From the NCBI GenBank assembly GCA_964518305.1, contig CAZFDK010000004.1, positions 46,708-110,707 of the forward strand: 64,000 nt of DNA, given 5' to 3'. The DNA comes from Caribbeanibacter sp964518305. Its GTDB lineage: Bacteria > Gemmatimonadota > Gemmatimonadetes > Palauibacterales > Palauibacteraceae. The notes beneath the pieces are model-generated. The model was not told the DNA's origin, made no database searches, and worked only from the letters and a program-made list of their open reading frames with translations. The position numbers and the translations under genes are program-made. Positions 25,182 through 34,735 of the stretch are shown piece after piece (the first letter of the stretch is position 1; each line of letters begins with the position of its first letter).

Positions 25182-27244
25182 GCCCGGACACGGATCGCTT
25201 CCCGGGCCCGAACGAGGCCGAGGAGCTGTCGCGGCCCGAGGCCGAAGAGCTGGTGGAGGACCTCCGGGAGGAGGTGCGGCGCCACGACCACCTGTACTAC
25301 GTGGAGAACGACCCGGAGATCTCGGACGCGGAGTACGATCGGCTCTTCGGGGCGCTGGAGATCATCGAGGACCGGTTCCCGGGGCTGGCCACCGACGACT
25401 CCCCCACCCGCCGGGTCGGGGCTCCTCCTCGGGACGAGTTTCCGACCGTGGAGCACGTGGCCCCGATGCTCAGCCTGGAGGCGACGCGCGAGCGCTCGGA
25501 CGTGGAGCGTTATGTGGAGCGGGTCCGCCGAGCGGCAGGCGAGGAGGCGCGCTTCGTCCTCGAGCCCAAGCTGGACGGCGCTTCCGTGGAGGTCGTGTAC
25601 GAGGACGGTCGCCTGAGCCGGGCCGCCACCCGTGGCGATGGGGAGGAGGGCGAGGAGATCACCGACAACGTTCGCACCATCGGCTCCGTGCCCCTCCGCA
25701 TGCGGGAGGAGGACCGGGAGCTCCCCTCCGTGCTGGCCGTCCGGGGCGAGGCGATTTTCTACCTCCCGGATTTCCAGGATCTGAATCGGACGCTCATGGA
25801 GCGGGACGAGAAGCCCTTCGCGAATCCGCGGAACGCGGCAGCGGGATCCCTCCGCCAGCTCGACTCCCGCGTCACCGCCGAGCGGCCGCTGCATCTTCTG
25901 GCCTACGAGGTGCTCGCCGTGGAGGAGGGGCCGGAGCTCGAGACGGATACGGAAGCACTGGAGGCGCTGGACGAGTGGGGGTTCCGGCTGCCCGAGGGGC
26001 TCGACACGGCCGACGACGCGGCGGGGATCGCCGAGTACCACGAGCGCTGGGCCGAACGGCGAGACGACCTGGACTTCGAGATCGACGGAGTCGTGGTGAA
26101 GCTGGACCAGCACGCTCCCAGGGAGGAGCTCGGAAGTACCGCGCGTCACCCCCGCTGGGCGCTGGCGTTCAAGTTCGAGCCCCGGCGGGAGGAGACGCGC
26201 GTGGAGGACATCGCGGTCAGCGTGGGACGAACCGGAAAGCTGACACCGGTGGCGCTGCTCCGTCCCGTCGAGGTGGGCGGCGTCACGGTGGCCCGTGCCT
26301 CGCTGCACAATCGGGAGGAGGTGGAGCGCAAGGACGTGCGGATCGGCGACACGGTGCGGATCCAGCGCGCCGGGGACGTGATTCCCGAAGTCGTGGAGCG
26401 TGTGAAAGAGCCGGGTCGTGAGCGCGAGCGTCCCTTCGAGATGCCCTCCGAGTGCCCGGCCTGCGGAGCCGAGGTGGAGCAGGACGGGCCGCTGGACTTC
26501 TGCCCGAACCGCTTCGAGTGCCCGGCACAGCTCAAGGGGCGGATCCAGCACTTCGCCTCGCGCGGTGCCATGGACATCGAGGGGGTCGGCGAGGAGACGG
26601 CGGACCTGCTGGTGGAGCGGGGGTTCGTGGAGTCCATGGCCGACCTGTATCGGCTCGAGGCCGACGACATCCGGGACCTGGAGGGCTTCGCCGAGAAGTC
26701 GGCCGAGAAGCTGGTGGCCGAGATCGAGGACAGCCGGGAGCCGGAGCTCCGCCGCTTCCTCTACGGCCTCGGCATTCCCGAGGTTGGAGAGACGGTGGCC
26801 CGGAACCTGGCGGATCACTTCGGCACGCTGGAAGCCGTGCGCCAGGCGGATGAGGACGAGCTCCTGGAGGTGCCGGGGGTAGGCCCGAAGATGGCCGAAA
26901 AAATAGGGGACTTCTTCCGGGACCCGCGCGACCGCGAGGCCATCGACGGGCTCTTGGAAGCGGGTGTGGAGGTCCGGAAGGCCGCCGGGACCGGCACCGA
27001 ACGGCTCGAGGGGCTGAGGTTCGTGTTCACCGGCGCCCTGGAGCGGTGGACACGGGCCGAGGCCGAGGGGCTGGTGGAGTCGAACGGGGGGCGTGCCACC
27101 TCCTCCGTGAGCTCGGAGACGGACTACGTGGTGGTGGGCGAGGATCCGGGCCAGAAGGCGGACGAGGCCGAGCAGGAGGACGTCGACACACTGGACGAGG
27201 GGGAGTTCGTGGAGCTTCTCGGCGAGAAGGGGGTCGAGGCGTGA
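25178..27244 (+). CDS. ligA: NAD+-dependent DNA ligase
   Basis: 688 residues, GTG overlapping the protease stop (GTGA). The Ia domain (HDHLYYVENDPEISDAEYDRL) is followed by the adenylation motif EPKLDGAS with Lys 131, the OB fold (SVGRTGKLTPVALLRPVEVGGVTVARASLHN), a four-Cys zinc finger (CPACGAEVE ... CPNRFECPAQL), helix-hairpin-helix repeats and a C-terminal BRCT domain (RLEGLRFVFTGALERWTRAEAEGLVESNGG). Full length, so probably active. Its location inside a stress operon, with PolX and a reductase nearby, suggests either an unusual site for the main ligase or a second, repair-dedicated copy. Confidence 0.94.
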   Translation: MSPDTDRFPGPNEAEELSRPEAEELVEDLREEVRRHDHLYYVENDPEISDAEYDRLFGALEIIEDRFPGLATDDSPTRRVGAPPRDEFPTVEHVAPMLSLEATRERSDVERYVERVRRAAGEEARFVLEPKLDGASVEVVYEDGRLSRAATRGDGEEGEEITDNVRTIGSVPLRMREEDRELPSVLAVRGEAIFYLPDFQDLNRTLMERDEKPFANPRNAAAGSLRQLDSRVTAERPLHLLAYEVLAVEEGPELETDTEALEALDEWGFRLPEGLDTADDAAGIAEYHERWAERRDDLDFEIDGVVVKLDQHAPREELGSTARHPRWALAFKFEPRREETRVEDIAVSVGRTGKLTPVALLRPVEVGGVTVARASLHNREEVERKDVRIGDTVRIQRAGDVIPEVVERVKEPGRERERPFEMPSECPACGAEVEQDGPLDFCPNRFECPAQLKGRIQHFASRGAMDIEGVGEETADLLVERGFVESMADLYRLEADDIRDLEGFAEKSAEKLVAEIEDSREPELRRFLYGLGIPEVGETVARNLADHFGTLEAVRQADEDELLEVPGVGPKMAEKIGDFFRDPRDREAIDGLLEAGVEVRKAAGTGTERLEGLRFVFTGALERWTRAEAEGLVESNGGRATSSVSSETDYVVVGEDPGQKADEAEQEDVDTLDEGEFVELLGEKGVEA

Positions 27245-28098
27245 CACCCGGCGGAGGGTCGAGGACCGTCAGCCGGAACATCGAGGCCGCCGGGGTCCCG
27301 GGCGTGCTGGCGGCGCCGGCAGGGATCGACCACGAGGCGCCCCTGCTGGTGCTGTGGCACGGATTCGGCCCGCCGCCGGAGGCCGAGGGGCTGGCTGAGC
27401 GGCTCCCGCTCCAGGGCCTCGATGCATACCGGGTCTACCTGGATCTGCCGCTCTTCGGCGGCCGTCAGCCCGAGGACGCCCCCCGGGAGCTGGGCGAGCG
27501 GCAGGCCGAGGACTACCTCAATCGGCTCCTCTGGCCGGTGGTGGAGCAGGCCACAGGGGAGCTCACGGACGTGGTCGAGTCCCTGAGGGAGCAGCTGGAC
27601 GCCGGCTTCGGGCGCGGAGTCGGCCTCTTCGGACACTCCGCCGGCGGGCTGGTGGCGCTCCACGCGGTGGCCGAGGGGGTCGTCCCGGTCCGGGCGGCAG
27701 CGACCTTCGGCGCGCCGGCCAGCGCGGAGGCGCCGCTGGCAGAGATCGAGGAGCTGATCGGCGAGCCGTACGAGTGGACGCCCGAGTCCCGCGAGAAGGC
27801 CCGTCGCCTCGACATCCCGGGGCGTGCGGACGAGATCGCCGGACGGGAGCCGCGACCGGATCTCCTCTTCGTCCACGGCGAGGACGACGATCGAGTCCCT
27901 CCGTCCGAGGCGAGGGAGATGGGACGGTCCCTCCGCCGCGCCTACGGTGACGGACCCGGGGCCGAGATCCGGGTCGAGCTGCTGGCCGGACACGGCCACT
28001 CCATCGGACCGCATCGCAGCAGCGGCGGCGGCCCGGACTCAGAACTGGAGACGCGTCTCCTCGACTGGTTCCGAGAGCGGCTGGTGGATGGCGGGTGA
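27241..28098 (+). CDS. Alpha/beta hydrolase (carboxylesterase-like)
   Basis: 285 residues, GTG overlapping the ligase stop. Alpha/beta hydrolase marks: LLVLWHGFGPP near residue 35, nucleophile motif LFGHSAGGLVALH, Asp in LLFVHGEDDDRVPPSEAREM and His in LLAGHGHSIGP. It has no signal peptide or membrane segment. The substrate is unknown. Its stop overlaps the lipid kinase start, so it belongs to the same operon. Confidence 0.85.
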   Translation: MTPGGGSRTVSRNIEAAGVPGVLAAPAGIDHEAPLLVLWHGFGPPPEAEGLAERLPLQGLDAYRVYLDLPLFGGRQPEDAPRELGERQAEDYLNRLLWPVVEQATGELTDVVESLREQLDAGFGRGVGLFGHSAGGLVALHAVAEGVVPVRAAATFGAPASAEAPLAEIEELIGEPYEWTPESREKARRLDIPGRADEIAGREPRPDLLFVHGEDDDRVPPSEAREMGRSLRRAYGDGPGAEIRVELLAGHGHSIGPHRSSGGGPDSELETRLLDWFRERLVDGG

Positions 28099-29027
28099 GG
28101 AGGCTCGTCATCCTCAACCCGACGGCACGGCGGGTCCCCCGCTACCGGGGTCTGCTGGACGAGATGGCCGCCGAGCGCGGGACGGAGCTTTGCGAGACCG
28201 AGGGTCCGGGGGACGCCTCCGACCTGGCGTGTCGGGCCCGGGAGCAGGGGGTGCCGGAGATCGTCTCCGCCGGCGGCGACGGCACGCTGAACGAGGTGGT
28301 GAACGGTCTGGCTCCGTTCCCGGGGGACGACGCGCCGGAGGAGCGGCCTCCCGCGCTGGGTGTGCTGCCTCTCGGGACGGGCAACGACGCGGCGCGATCG
28401 ATGGGCGTTCCGCTCGATCCGGAGCGGGCCCGTACGGTCCTGGAGGAGGGCACGCTCCGGACCCTGGACGTGGGGCGAGTGCGCGGTGACCGGGAGCGCT
28501 ATTTCGTCAACTCGGCCATAGGCGGAATCGGCGGACTGATCGAGCGGAGGCTGCCGCAGCGGTTGAAGCGGTGGCTCGGTGGCTACTCCTACCGGGTGGC
28601 CGCCGTTTCGGCCCTCCGCCACCTGCCCCGATATCGCGTCACCGCCGAATGGGAGGGCGGCGACGAGTCGCTCCGGGCGGTCGTGTACAGCGTGGTCGTC
28701 GCCAACGGTCGCCTCGCGGGGGGAGGGATACCGGTAGCGCCCGATGCCCGACCCGACGACGGCCTGCTGGACCTGGTCGTGATCGAGTGCGGTCCACTGA
28801 GGCGCATCCCCGGACTCGTCTGGTCGTTGCTTCGTGGCCGGCACCTGGAGCGGGAGGACGTGCGTCGGGTTCGCGCGGAATCGTTCGTCCTCCGCTCCGC
28901 GCCGCCGGTCTGGGTGAGCCTGGACGGGGAGGTGTTCGGCGACGAAGCGCTGGAGGCAGAGGTCGTACCGGGGGCGCTCCGCATGTTGATCCCGGGAGGC
29001 GACCACGAGCCCGACGGAGAGGTCTGA
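28095..29027 (+). CDS. Diacylglycerol kinase family lipid kinase
   Basis: 310 residues, GTG overlapping the hydrolase stop. The nucleotide-binding signature EIVSAGGDGTLNEVVNGLAPF is near residues 54-74 and LGVLPLGTGNDAARSMGVP near 92-110, as in DgkB/YegS enzymes. The C-terminal beta-sandwich has NGRLAGGGIPVAPDARPDDGLLDLVVI and VSLDGEVFGDE. It phosphorylates a lipid such as diacylglycerol; the exact substrate is not visible. The next gene starts 4 bases later. Confidence 0.92.
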   Translation: MRRLVILNPTARRVPRYRGLLDEMAAERGTELCETEGPGDASDLACRAREQGVPEIVSAGGDGTLNEVVNGLAPFPGDDAPEERPPALGVLPLGTGNDAARSMGVPLDPERARTVLEEGTLRTLDVGRVRGDRERYFVNSAIGGIGGLIERRLPQRLKRWLGGYSYRVAAVSALRHLPRYRVTAEWEGGDESLRAVVYSVVVANGRLAGGGIPVAPDARPDDGLLDLVVIECGPLRRIPGLVWSLLRGRHLEREDVRRVRAESFVLRSAPPVWVSLDGEVFGDEALEAEVVPGALRMLIPGGDHEPDGEV

Positions 29028-29031
29028 ACCC

Positions 29032-30240
29032 ATGGACATCACGATCGGAGAGGCGCTCGCGCCGCCGCCCGGAGAACGGGACGCGGAACTGGTGGAGAGG
29101 AAGGGGCGCGGCCACCCCGACACGATGTGCGACGGCATGGCCGAGCGGCTGAGCACCGAGCTGTGCCGGTTCTACGTGAAGGAGTTCGGACGTCCGCTCC
29201 ACCACAACGTGGACAAGGCGCTGCTCCGCGCCGGCGTCGGCCGGCCGGAGCCGGGCGGCGGCGAGCTGAAGGAGCCCGTCGAGGTCTACCTGAGCGGGCG
29301 CGCCGCGCACGAGTTCCGTGGCCACGATGTCCCGGTGGAGCAGATCGTCCGGGAGGCCTGCCGGGACTGGGTCGACGAGAACCTGCACGCCGCCGATCCA
29401 GAGGAGCACTTCCGCTTCCACAACCTGCTCCGCCCGGGGTCCTCGGATCTCGTTCAGCTCTTCGACCGTCAGTTCCGCGAAGGGAGCCGATTGGCGAACG
29501 ATACCTCCGTGGGCGTCGGGTACGCGCCCGCCGGCGTCCTGGAACAGCTGGTCCTCGACGTGGAGCGTCGCCTGTCGTCGGACCACGTCACGAGCCGGTA
29601 TCCGGCGCTGGGAGAGGACGTGAAGGTGAGCGGGGTGCGGCGGGGAGACACGATCGAGCTCACGGTCGCGTGCGCGATGATCGGCCGCTTCACGCCGACT
29701 CTGGAGCGGTACGAGCGCGCGACGCGGCGCGCGGCCGAGATCGCGCGGGAGACCGCACGGGAGCACACCGGCGGCGACCTGGACGTCCGGGTCAACACCG
29801 CGGACCGTATCCAGGAGGGAGAGGTCTACCTCACCGTCATCGGAACGTCGGCCGACGGCGGGGACGACGGTCAGACGGGACGGGGCAACCGGGTCGGGGG
29901 GCTCATCACACCGTACCGTCCCATGGTGATGGAGGCGCCGGCCGGCAAGAACCCCGTGAGTCACCCGGGCAAGCTGTACCCGGTGGCGGCGAACCGCATC
30001 GCGCGGCGGATCACGGGATGCTGCCCGGGAGTCGAGGGGGCGCAGTGCTACCTCCAGAGCCGCATCGGGCAGCCGCTAGAGGAGCCCCGGCTCCTGGAGG
30101 TCCGGCTGCACACGGCGGCCGGAAGCTCGGCCGAGGACCACCGCACGCGCGTGGAGGAGGTGGCCGACGAGGAGCTCGGCCGGCTGGAGGACCTGTGGCG
30201 CGAGGTCCTCGAGGGAGAGCTCGGGGTCGCCCTCTTCTGA
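29032..30240 (+). CDS. mat: S-adenosylmethionine synthetase, archaeal type
   Basis: 402 residues, ATG start. The protein is of the archaeal methionine adenosyltransferase family (PF01941), not the bacterial MetK. ELVERKGRGHPDTMCDGMAERLS, FGRPLHHNVDKALLRAG, ANDTSVGVGYAPAGVLEQLV, YLTVIGTSADGGDDGQTGRGNRVGGLITPYRPMVMEA and GKNPVSHPGKLYPVAANRIA are all as in that family. It makes AdoMet from methionine and ATP. This form is scattered in bacteria, so horizontal transfer is likely. It ends the operon that starts with the Rip3-like protease. Confidence 0.93.
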   Translation: MDITIGEALAPPPGERDAELVERKGRGHPDTMCDGMAERLSTELCRFYVKEFGRPLHHNVDKALLRAGVGRPEPGGGELKEPVEVYLSGRAAHEFRGHDVPVEQIVREACRDWVDENLHAADPEEHFRFHNLLRPGSSDLVQLFDRQFREGSRLANDTSVGVGYAPAGVLEQLVLDVERRLSSDHVTSRYPALGEDVKVSGVRRGDTIELTVACAMIGRFTPTLERYERATRRAAEIARETAREHTGGDLDVRVNTADRIQEGEVYLTVIGTSADGGDDGQTGRGNRVGGLITPYRPMVMEAPAGKNPVSHPGKLYPVAANRIARRITGCCPGVEGAQCYLQSRIGQPLEEPRLLEVRLHTAAGSSAEDHRTRVEEVADEELGRLEDLWREVLEGELGVALF

Positions 30241-30261
30241 GGATGCCCCGGTGAGACTCTG

Positions 30262-31419
30262 CTACGGACGGACCAGGAGCCGGCCGTCGTCGGCGAGCTC
30301 GAGGTCGGCTCCGTCCAGCCTCCGGCTCTCACGCTGGAGCGTGTCCCGCATCCAGCGTCCGGCCTCGAGTCCCGCGCGCTCCAGCCGGAATCGGTGGATG
30401 CGCATCGGGACCATCTCGAGGCGCTCGAGACGACCGGTGCCGGCGTTCAGCACCGGGAGGTAGATCAGCACGAGCTCGGGCCGGTACTCCTCGTGGCCAG
30501 CGATACCCTCGTAGTCGTTGAGGAAGTCACCGCATCCGTACAGGACGAGGTGCCCTCCGTGGATCTCGAGGCCTTTCGGGTGATGGGAGGAGTGGCCGTG
30601 GACGACGTCGACGCCGGCGTCCTCCACGAGGTGACGGGCGAATCGGCGCTGTTCCCCGGGGATCCCGTAGCCCCAGTTCGGACCCCAGTGCAGTGAGACG
30701 ACGACGAGGTCGTTCTCCCGACGAACACGCCGCAGCCACCGACCGGCGTCCCGGGCGGCCGCCCGAGACGGCTCCGGCAGGTAGCTGATCCCGGGGCGAT
30801 CCGCATCCGCCGCCCACTCTCCGGGCACGCCGGCGCTCGGAAAGCCCAGGGCGAGGACCAGGACGCGCCCGTCCGTGCCGTCGATGTCGACGGTGGCCGG
30901 GGTTCGGGCCCCCTCTCGATCGGATCCGGCCCCGGCCGTGCGCACGCCGCCGGCCTCCAGCGAGTCCAGCGTCTCACGCAGGCCGGATCGTCCCCAGTCC
31001 AGCACGTGGTTGTTGGCCAGCACGGCCACGTCGACGTCCCCGGCCACGAGGCACCCCACGTTGGCCGGGTGGGTCCGGTAGTGGATCCCCTTCCCCGGCC
31101 AGGCGTCCTCGCTGGTGGTCGCCGCGGTCTCCAGGTTCACGACCCGGGCGTCCGTGTCGGCCCGGTCGAGCGCGTCCAGCGCGTCGCCCCACGGGTAGTC
31201 CAGACTCACCGGAGCGGGGATCGGGCCGCTCTCCCGCTCCGCCAGCTCGACGTACCGGCGGGCGTCCTTCACGTGTGGCTCGTGCAGCGACGGCGGCACG
31301 GACTGGGAGAAGACCTGGTCGAGCCCGCGGCCGATCATCACGTCGCCGGCGAGGAAGAGGGTGACGGTCCCGTCCGGGCCCGCTCCGCCGCCGCTCCGTA
31401 CCGTCTCCGATGGCGCCAT
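30262..31419 (-). CDS. CapA family (poly-gamma-glutamate synthesis-like) metallophosphoesterase
   Basis: 385 residues from ATG 31419, preceded by GGGAGAAC. CapA-family metal-site motifs are all present: FLAGDVMIGRGLD, VNLETAATTSED, LANNHVLDWGRSGLRETLD, VSLHWGPNWG, VHGHSSHHPKGLEIH and YGCGDFLNDYEG. There is no signal peptide, unlike many CapA proteins. Rv0574c, a DosR-regulon member adjacent to pncB2 in M. tuberculosis, is of this family. The substrate is uncertain. It is divergent from polX. Confidence 0.92.
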   Translation of the reverse strand: MAPSETVRSGGGAGPDGTVTLFLAGDVMIGRGLDQVFSQSVPPSLHEPHVKDARRYVELAERESGPIPAPVSLDYPWGDALDALDRADTDARVVNLETAATTSEDAWPGKGIHYRTHPANVGCLVAGDVDVAVLANNHVLDWGRSGLRETLDSLEAGGVRTAGAGSDREGARTPATVDIDGTDGRVLVLALGFPSAGVPGEWAADADRPGISYLPEPSRAAARDAGRWLRRVRRENDLVVVSLHWGPNWGYGIPGEQRRFARHLVEDAGVDVVHGHSSHHPKGLEIHGGHLVLYGCGDFLNDYEGIAGHEEYRPELVLIYLPVLNAGTGRLERLEMVPMRIHRFRLERAGLEAGRWMRDTLQRESRRLDGADLELADDGRLLVRP

Positions 31420-31517
31420 GGGAGTTCTCCCGACGGATGCCGACGGCCTCCTCCCACGTCGTCCGCCGGGGCCTTCCCGACGGAGTCGGCGTGCCGCACG
31501 ACGGTAAGGTACAGTCC

Positions 31518-33275
31518 ATGGAGAACGTAGAGATCGCGGAACGGCTGGGCGAGGTGGCGGACCTCCTGGAGATCCAGGGCGCGAACCCGTTTCGGGTCCG
31601 CGCCTACCGGAACGCCGTGCGGACCATCCAGGGGCTGACGCGTTCCCTGGACGAGATGGTGGAGGAGGGCGAGGACCTCACCGAGCTCTCCGGCATCGGC
31701 GAGGACATCTCCGGGTACATCGAGGAGATGGTGCAGACGGGCGAGCTCGGGCTGCTGCAGGAGCTCCACGAGGAGGTCCCGCCCACCGTGGCCGACCTGC
31801 TGGACCTGGAAGGGATAGGGCCCAAGAAGGCGAAGAAGCTCTGGCAGGAGCTCGACATCGAGACCGTGAACGACCTCGAGGACGCCCTGGACCGGGGTGA
31901 GGTCGTCGAGCTGGAGGGGTTCGGCGAGAAGACGGCCGAGAAGATGCGGCAGGCCATCGAGGACTTCCGGAAGCACCGGGAGCGGTTCCGCCTCGGGGAC
32001 GCCGACCGCTGGGTGGAGCCCCTGCTGGAGTACATGGAGGAGGCGCCGGGGGTCGAGGAGCTGGACGTGGCCGGCAGCTACCGCCGCCGGAAGGAGACCG
32101 TGGGCGACATCGACCTCCTGGCGGTCTGCGACGACGCCGGCCCCGTCATGGAGCACTTCACCTCCTACGATCTGGTGGAGCGAGTCGTCGAGGCCGGAGA
32201 AACCCGGGGTAGCGTCGTGCTCAGGCCCGGGCTGCAGGTGGACCTCCGGATCGTGCCGAAGGAGTCTTACGGGGCGGCGCTCCAGTACTTCACCGGGTCG
32301 CTGGAGCACAACGTGACGCTGCGGAAGCGGGCCCTGGAGGACGACCTCCGGGTGAGCGAGTACGGCGTCTTCGAGATCCCCGAGGGCACCGACCCGGACG
32401 AGATGGAGCCCGGCGAGGGTGAACGGGTGACCGGCGAGACCGAGGAGGGGGTGTACGAGGCACTGGGGCTCGTGTGGATCCCGCCCGAGATGCGGGAGGA
32501 CCGGGGCGAGATCCAGGCCGCCGAGGAGGACGACCTCCCGGAGCTGGTGGAGCTGTCGGACATCCGGGGCGACCTCCAGATGCACTCCACCTGGTCCGAC
32601 GGCAAGAACACGATCGAGGCCATGGCCCGGGCGTGCCGGGAACGAGGGTACGAGTACATGGCGATCACCGACCACTCCCAGAGGGTCAGCGTGGCCGGCG
32701 GGCTGGACGAGGACGAGCTGGAGGAGCAGTGGGGGGAGATCGACGGCATCGAGGAGGACCTGAATATCGAGATCCTCCGGTCGCTGGAGGTGGACATCCT
32801 GAAGGACGGGTCGCTGGACCTGGACGACGGGCACCTGGAACAGCTGGACCTGGTTTTGGTGTCCGTTCACTCCTACATGGACCTGGACGAGGAGGAGCAG
32901 ACCGAGCGCATCGTCGCCGCCGTCTCCCATCCCGCGGTCCACGTCCTCGGCCATCCCACCGGACGGCGGATCAACGAGCGCGAGCCCTACGACCTGAACG
33001 TGGAGGCGGTCCTGGAGGCGGCGCGTGAGCACGGCGTGGCGGTGGAGCTGAACGCGAACCCCGAACGGCTGGACCTGAACGACCGTCACGTCTTCCGGGC
33101 GCGGGAGCTCGGCGTCCCCGTGGTGATCTCCACGGACGCCCACGGCACCGACAATCTCCGCTACATGGAGCACGGCGTGGCGCAGGCCCGCAGGGGATGG
33201 CTCGAGCCGGAGGACGTGCTGAACACGCGCTCCATATCGGAGCTGAAGAGCTGGCTGTCAGAGGAGGACACATGA
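31518..33275 (+). CDS. polX: DNA polymerase/3'-5' exonuclease PolX
   Basis: 585 residues from ATG 31518 with TAAGGT upstream. The 8-kDa-like and helix-hairpin-helix part (GIGEDISGYIEEMV, GIGPKKAKKLWQELDI) comes first. The nucleotidyltransferase site follows (AGSYRRRKETVGDIDLLAV and a third Asp in LQVDLRIVP). The C-terminal PHP domain has DLQMHSTWSDGKN, AITDHSQ, SVHSYMD, HPTGRR and ISTDAHGTDNL, so all metal ligands for the exonuclease appear intact. Bacterial PolX acts in base excision and gap repair. The stop overlaps the next gene (ATGA). Confidence 0.95.
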   Translation: MENVEIAERLGEVADLLEIQGANPFRVRAYRNAVRTIQGLTRSLDEMVEEGEDLTELSGIGEDISGYIEEMVQTGELGLLQELHEEVPPTVADLLDLEGIGPKKAKKLWQELDIETVNDLEDALDRGEVVELEGFGEKTAEKMRQAIEDFRKHRERFRLGDADRWVEPLLEYMEEAPGVEELDVAGSYRRRKETVGDIDLLAVCDDAGPVMEHFTSYDLVERVVEAGETRGSVVLRPGLQVDLRIVPKESYGAALQYFTGSLEHNVTLRKRALEDDLRVSEYGVFEIPEGTDPDEMEPGEGERVTGETEEGVYEALGLVWIPPEMREDRGEIQAAEEDDLPELVELSDIRGDLQMHSTWSDGKNTIEAMARACRERGYEYMAITDHSQRVSVAGGLDEDELEEQWGEIDGIEEDLNIEILRSLEVDILKDGSLDLDDGHLEQLDLVLVSVHSYMDLDEEEQTERIVAAVSHPAVHVLGHPTGRRINEREPYDLNVEAVLEAAREHGVAVELNANPERLDLNDRHVFRARELGVPVVISTDAHGTDNLRYMEHGVAQARRGWLEPEDVLNTRSISELKSWLSEEDT

Positions 33276-34720
33276 ACGCACCGAACGAAGATCCGACGCC
33301 GGAGGAAGAGGGCGAGGCGACCGCCACGGACGATTACGGGGAGGACGAGCCGCCGCAGACAGAGCCGTCGGCGGCCAGCCCGGGACCCGACGCCGTGGCG
33401 GTGATGCCCGACGAGGTCTCGGACGAGGAGCTGGCCACGGAGGCCCTGGATTTCGCCGAGCCGTTCGAGAGCATCGGTCGGGCCGGCCTGGACGGATTCC
33501 TCCGCCGGGCGTCCGGGGCGCGGGTCGTGGTCCTGGGCGCTTCCACGCACGGTACGTCGGAGTTCTACCGCATGCGGTCGCGACTCACCCGGGAGCTGGT
33601 GGCGGTACACGACTTCGACTTCGTGGCGCTGGAGGCGGACTGGGGCGACGTCGCCCGCATCGATCGGTACGTGCGGGACGGGGACGTGCCGGAGACCGAG
33701 TGGACGGCGTTCGCCCGCTTTCCGGAGTGGATGTGGCGCAACCGCGAGACCCGCGAGTTCGTGGAGAGCCTCCGTGACTTCAACTCCGGGGTCGGAGAGC
33801 GGGACCAGCGGGTGGCGCTGCACGGGCTCGACCTGTTCGGAATGAACGACTCCCTGCGGGAGATCGTCGACTACCTGGAGCGGGTGGATCCGGACGCGGC
33901 CGACGAGGCGCGCGACCGCTACTCGTGCCTCGCGCCCTGGCGGGACGAGCCCGCCCGCTACGCCAGCGAGGCCACCCGCGAGACCTTCGCGGAGTGCGAG
34001 GACGCCGTGATGGAAGAGCTCCGGGACCTCCTGGAGGAGCGCCTCGAGCTACCGGGCGTCAGCGAGGACTTCGTGGAGGCCGTGCAGAATGCCCGGCTGG
34101 TTGCCGATGCGGAGCGCTACTACCGCCTGCTCTACCAGGGCGGCGCGAAGGCCTGGAACGTTCGGGAGGAGCACATGCTGGACACGCTCCGGATGCTCCT
34201 GGCCCATCACGGACCCGACGCCCGCGGCGTGGTCTGGGCACACAACGCCCACGCCGGCGACGCCTCGGCCACGAGCATGGGGCGGAGGGGACGGACCAGC
34301 CTGGGGCAGCTCTGCCGGCAGGAGCTGGGCCCCGAGGCCTACCTCGTGGGCATGGCCACCGATCGCGGAAGCGTGACCGCGGCGCCCCGCTGGGAGGGGC
34401 CGCCGGAGGCCCGGGAGCTGACGCCGTCCCGGGACGACAGCTGGGAGCACCTGCTCACGCGCATGGAGGAGCCCCGCGCTCTCCTCCCGATTCATCACCA
34501 GGCCCCACCGGCCGTTCGGGAGAGGCTGGCCGACGCCCGACCGGAGCGCACGGTGGGAGTGGTTCGAGGCTACGAGGACGACGGGGCCGACGAGTACGTC
34601 CAGGCCTCCCTGTCCCGCCAGTTCGACGAGCTGATATGGTTCGAGGAGACGGAGGCCGTCACGCCCCTCGACGCCGAGCAGCTCGAGGGCGAGCCGGAGA
34701 CCTATCCCTTCGGTGTCTGA
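33272..34720 (+). CDS. Erythromycin esterase family protein (Rv2030c-type)
   Basis: 482 residues, ATG overlapping the polX stop. A 50-residue acidic, probably disordered, leader precedes the EreA-like domain. Conserved catalytic-type residues are in VVVLGASTHGTSEFYRMRSRLTRELV (His and Glu), FVALEADWGDV, LHGLDLFGMNDSLREIV and GVVWAHNAHAGDASATSMG. Most family members are not antibiotic esterases. In M. tuberculosis Rv2030c this domain is joined to a phosphoribosyltransferase and is DosR-controlled. Here it stands alone between PolX and ribonucleotide reductase. Confidence 0.9.
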   Translation: MNAPNEDPTPEEEGEATATDDYGEDEPPQTEPSAASPGPDAVAVMPDEVSDEELATEALDFAEPFESIGRAGLDGFLRRASGARVVVLGASTHGTSEFYRMRSRLTRELVAVHDFDFVALEADWGDVARIDRYVRDGDVPETEWTAFARFPEWMWRNRETREFVESLRDFNSGVGERDQRVALHGLDLFGMNDSLREIVDYLERVDPDAADEARDRYSCLAPWRDEPARYASEATRETFAECEDAVMEELRDLLEERLELPGVSEDFVEAVQNARLVADAERYYRLLYQGGAKAWNVREEHMLDTLRMLLAHHGPDARGVVWAHNAHAGDASATSMGRRGRTSLGQLCRQELGPEAYLVGMATDRGSVTAAPRWEGPPEARELTPSRDDSWEHLLTRMEEPRALLPIHHQAPPAVRERLADARPERTVGVVRGYEDDGADEYVQASLSRQFDELIWFEETEAVTPLDAEQLEGEPETYPFGV

Positions 34721-34735
34721 CGGGACTCCGGGCCC

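Noticed and set aside
25136..27247. A 703-codon minus-strand frame opposite ligA
   Set aside because: It mirrors ligA in the complementary codon phase and has no family features; it is an antisense shadow.
31420..31434. GGGAG-TT-CTCCC-GAC palindrome between capA and polX
   Set aside because: It resembles the dispersed palindrome but its minus-strand GGGAG is at the correct place to be the capA ribosome binding site, so it needs no other explanation.
33272..34720. Macrolide resistance gene
   Set aside because: The erythromycin-esterase family is broad; the stress-gene context and the similarity to Rv2030c argue against a role in antibiotic resistance.
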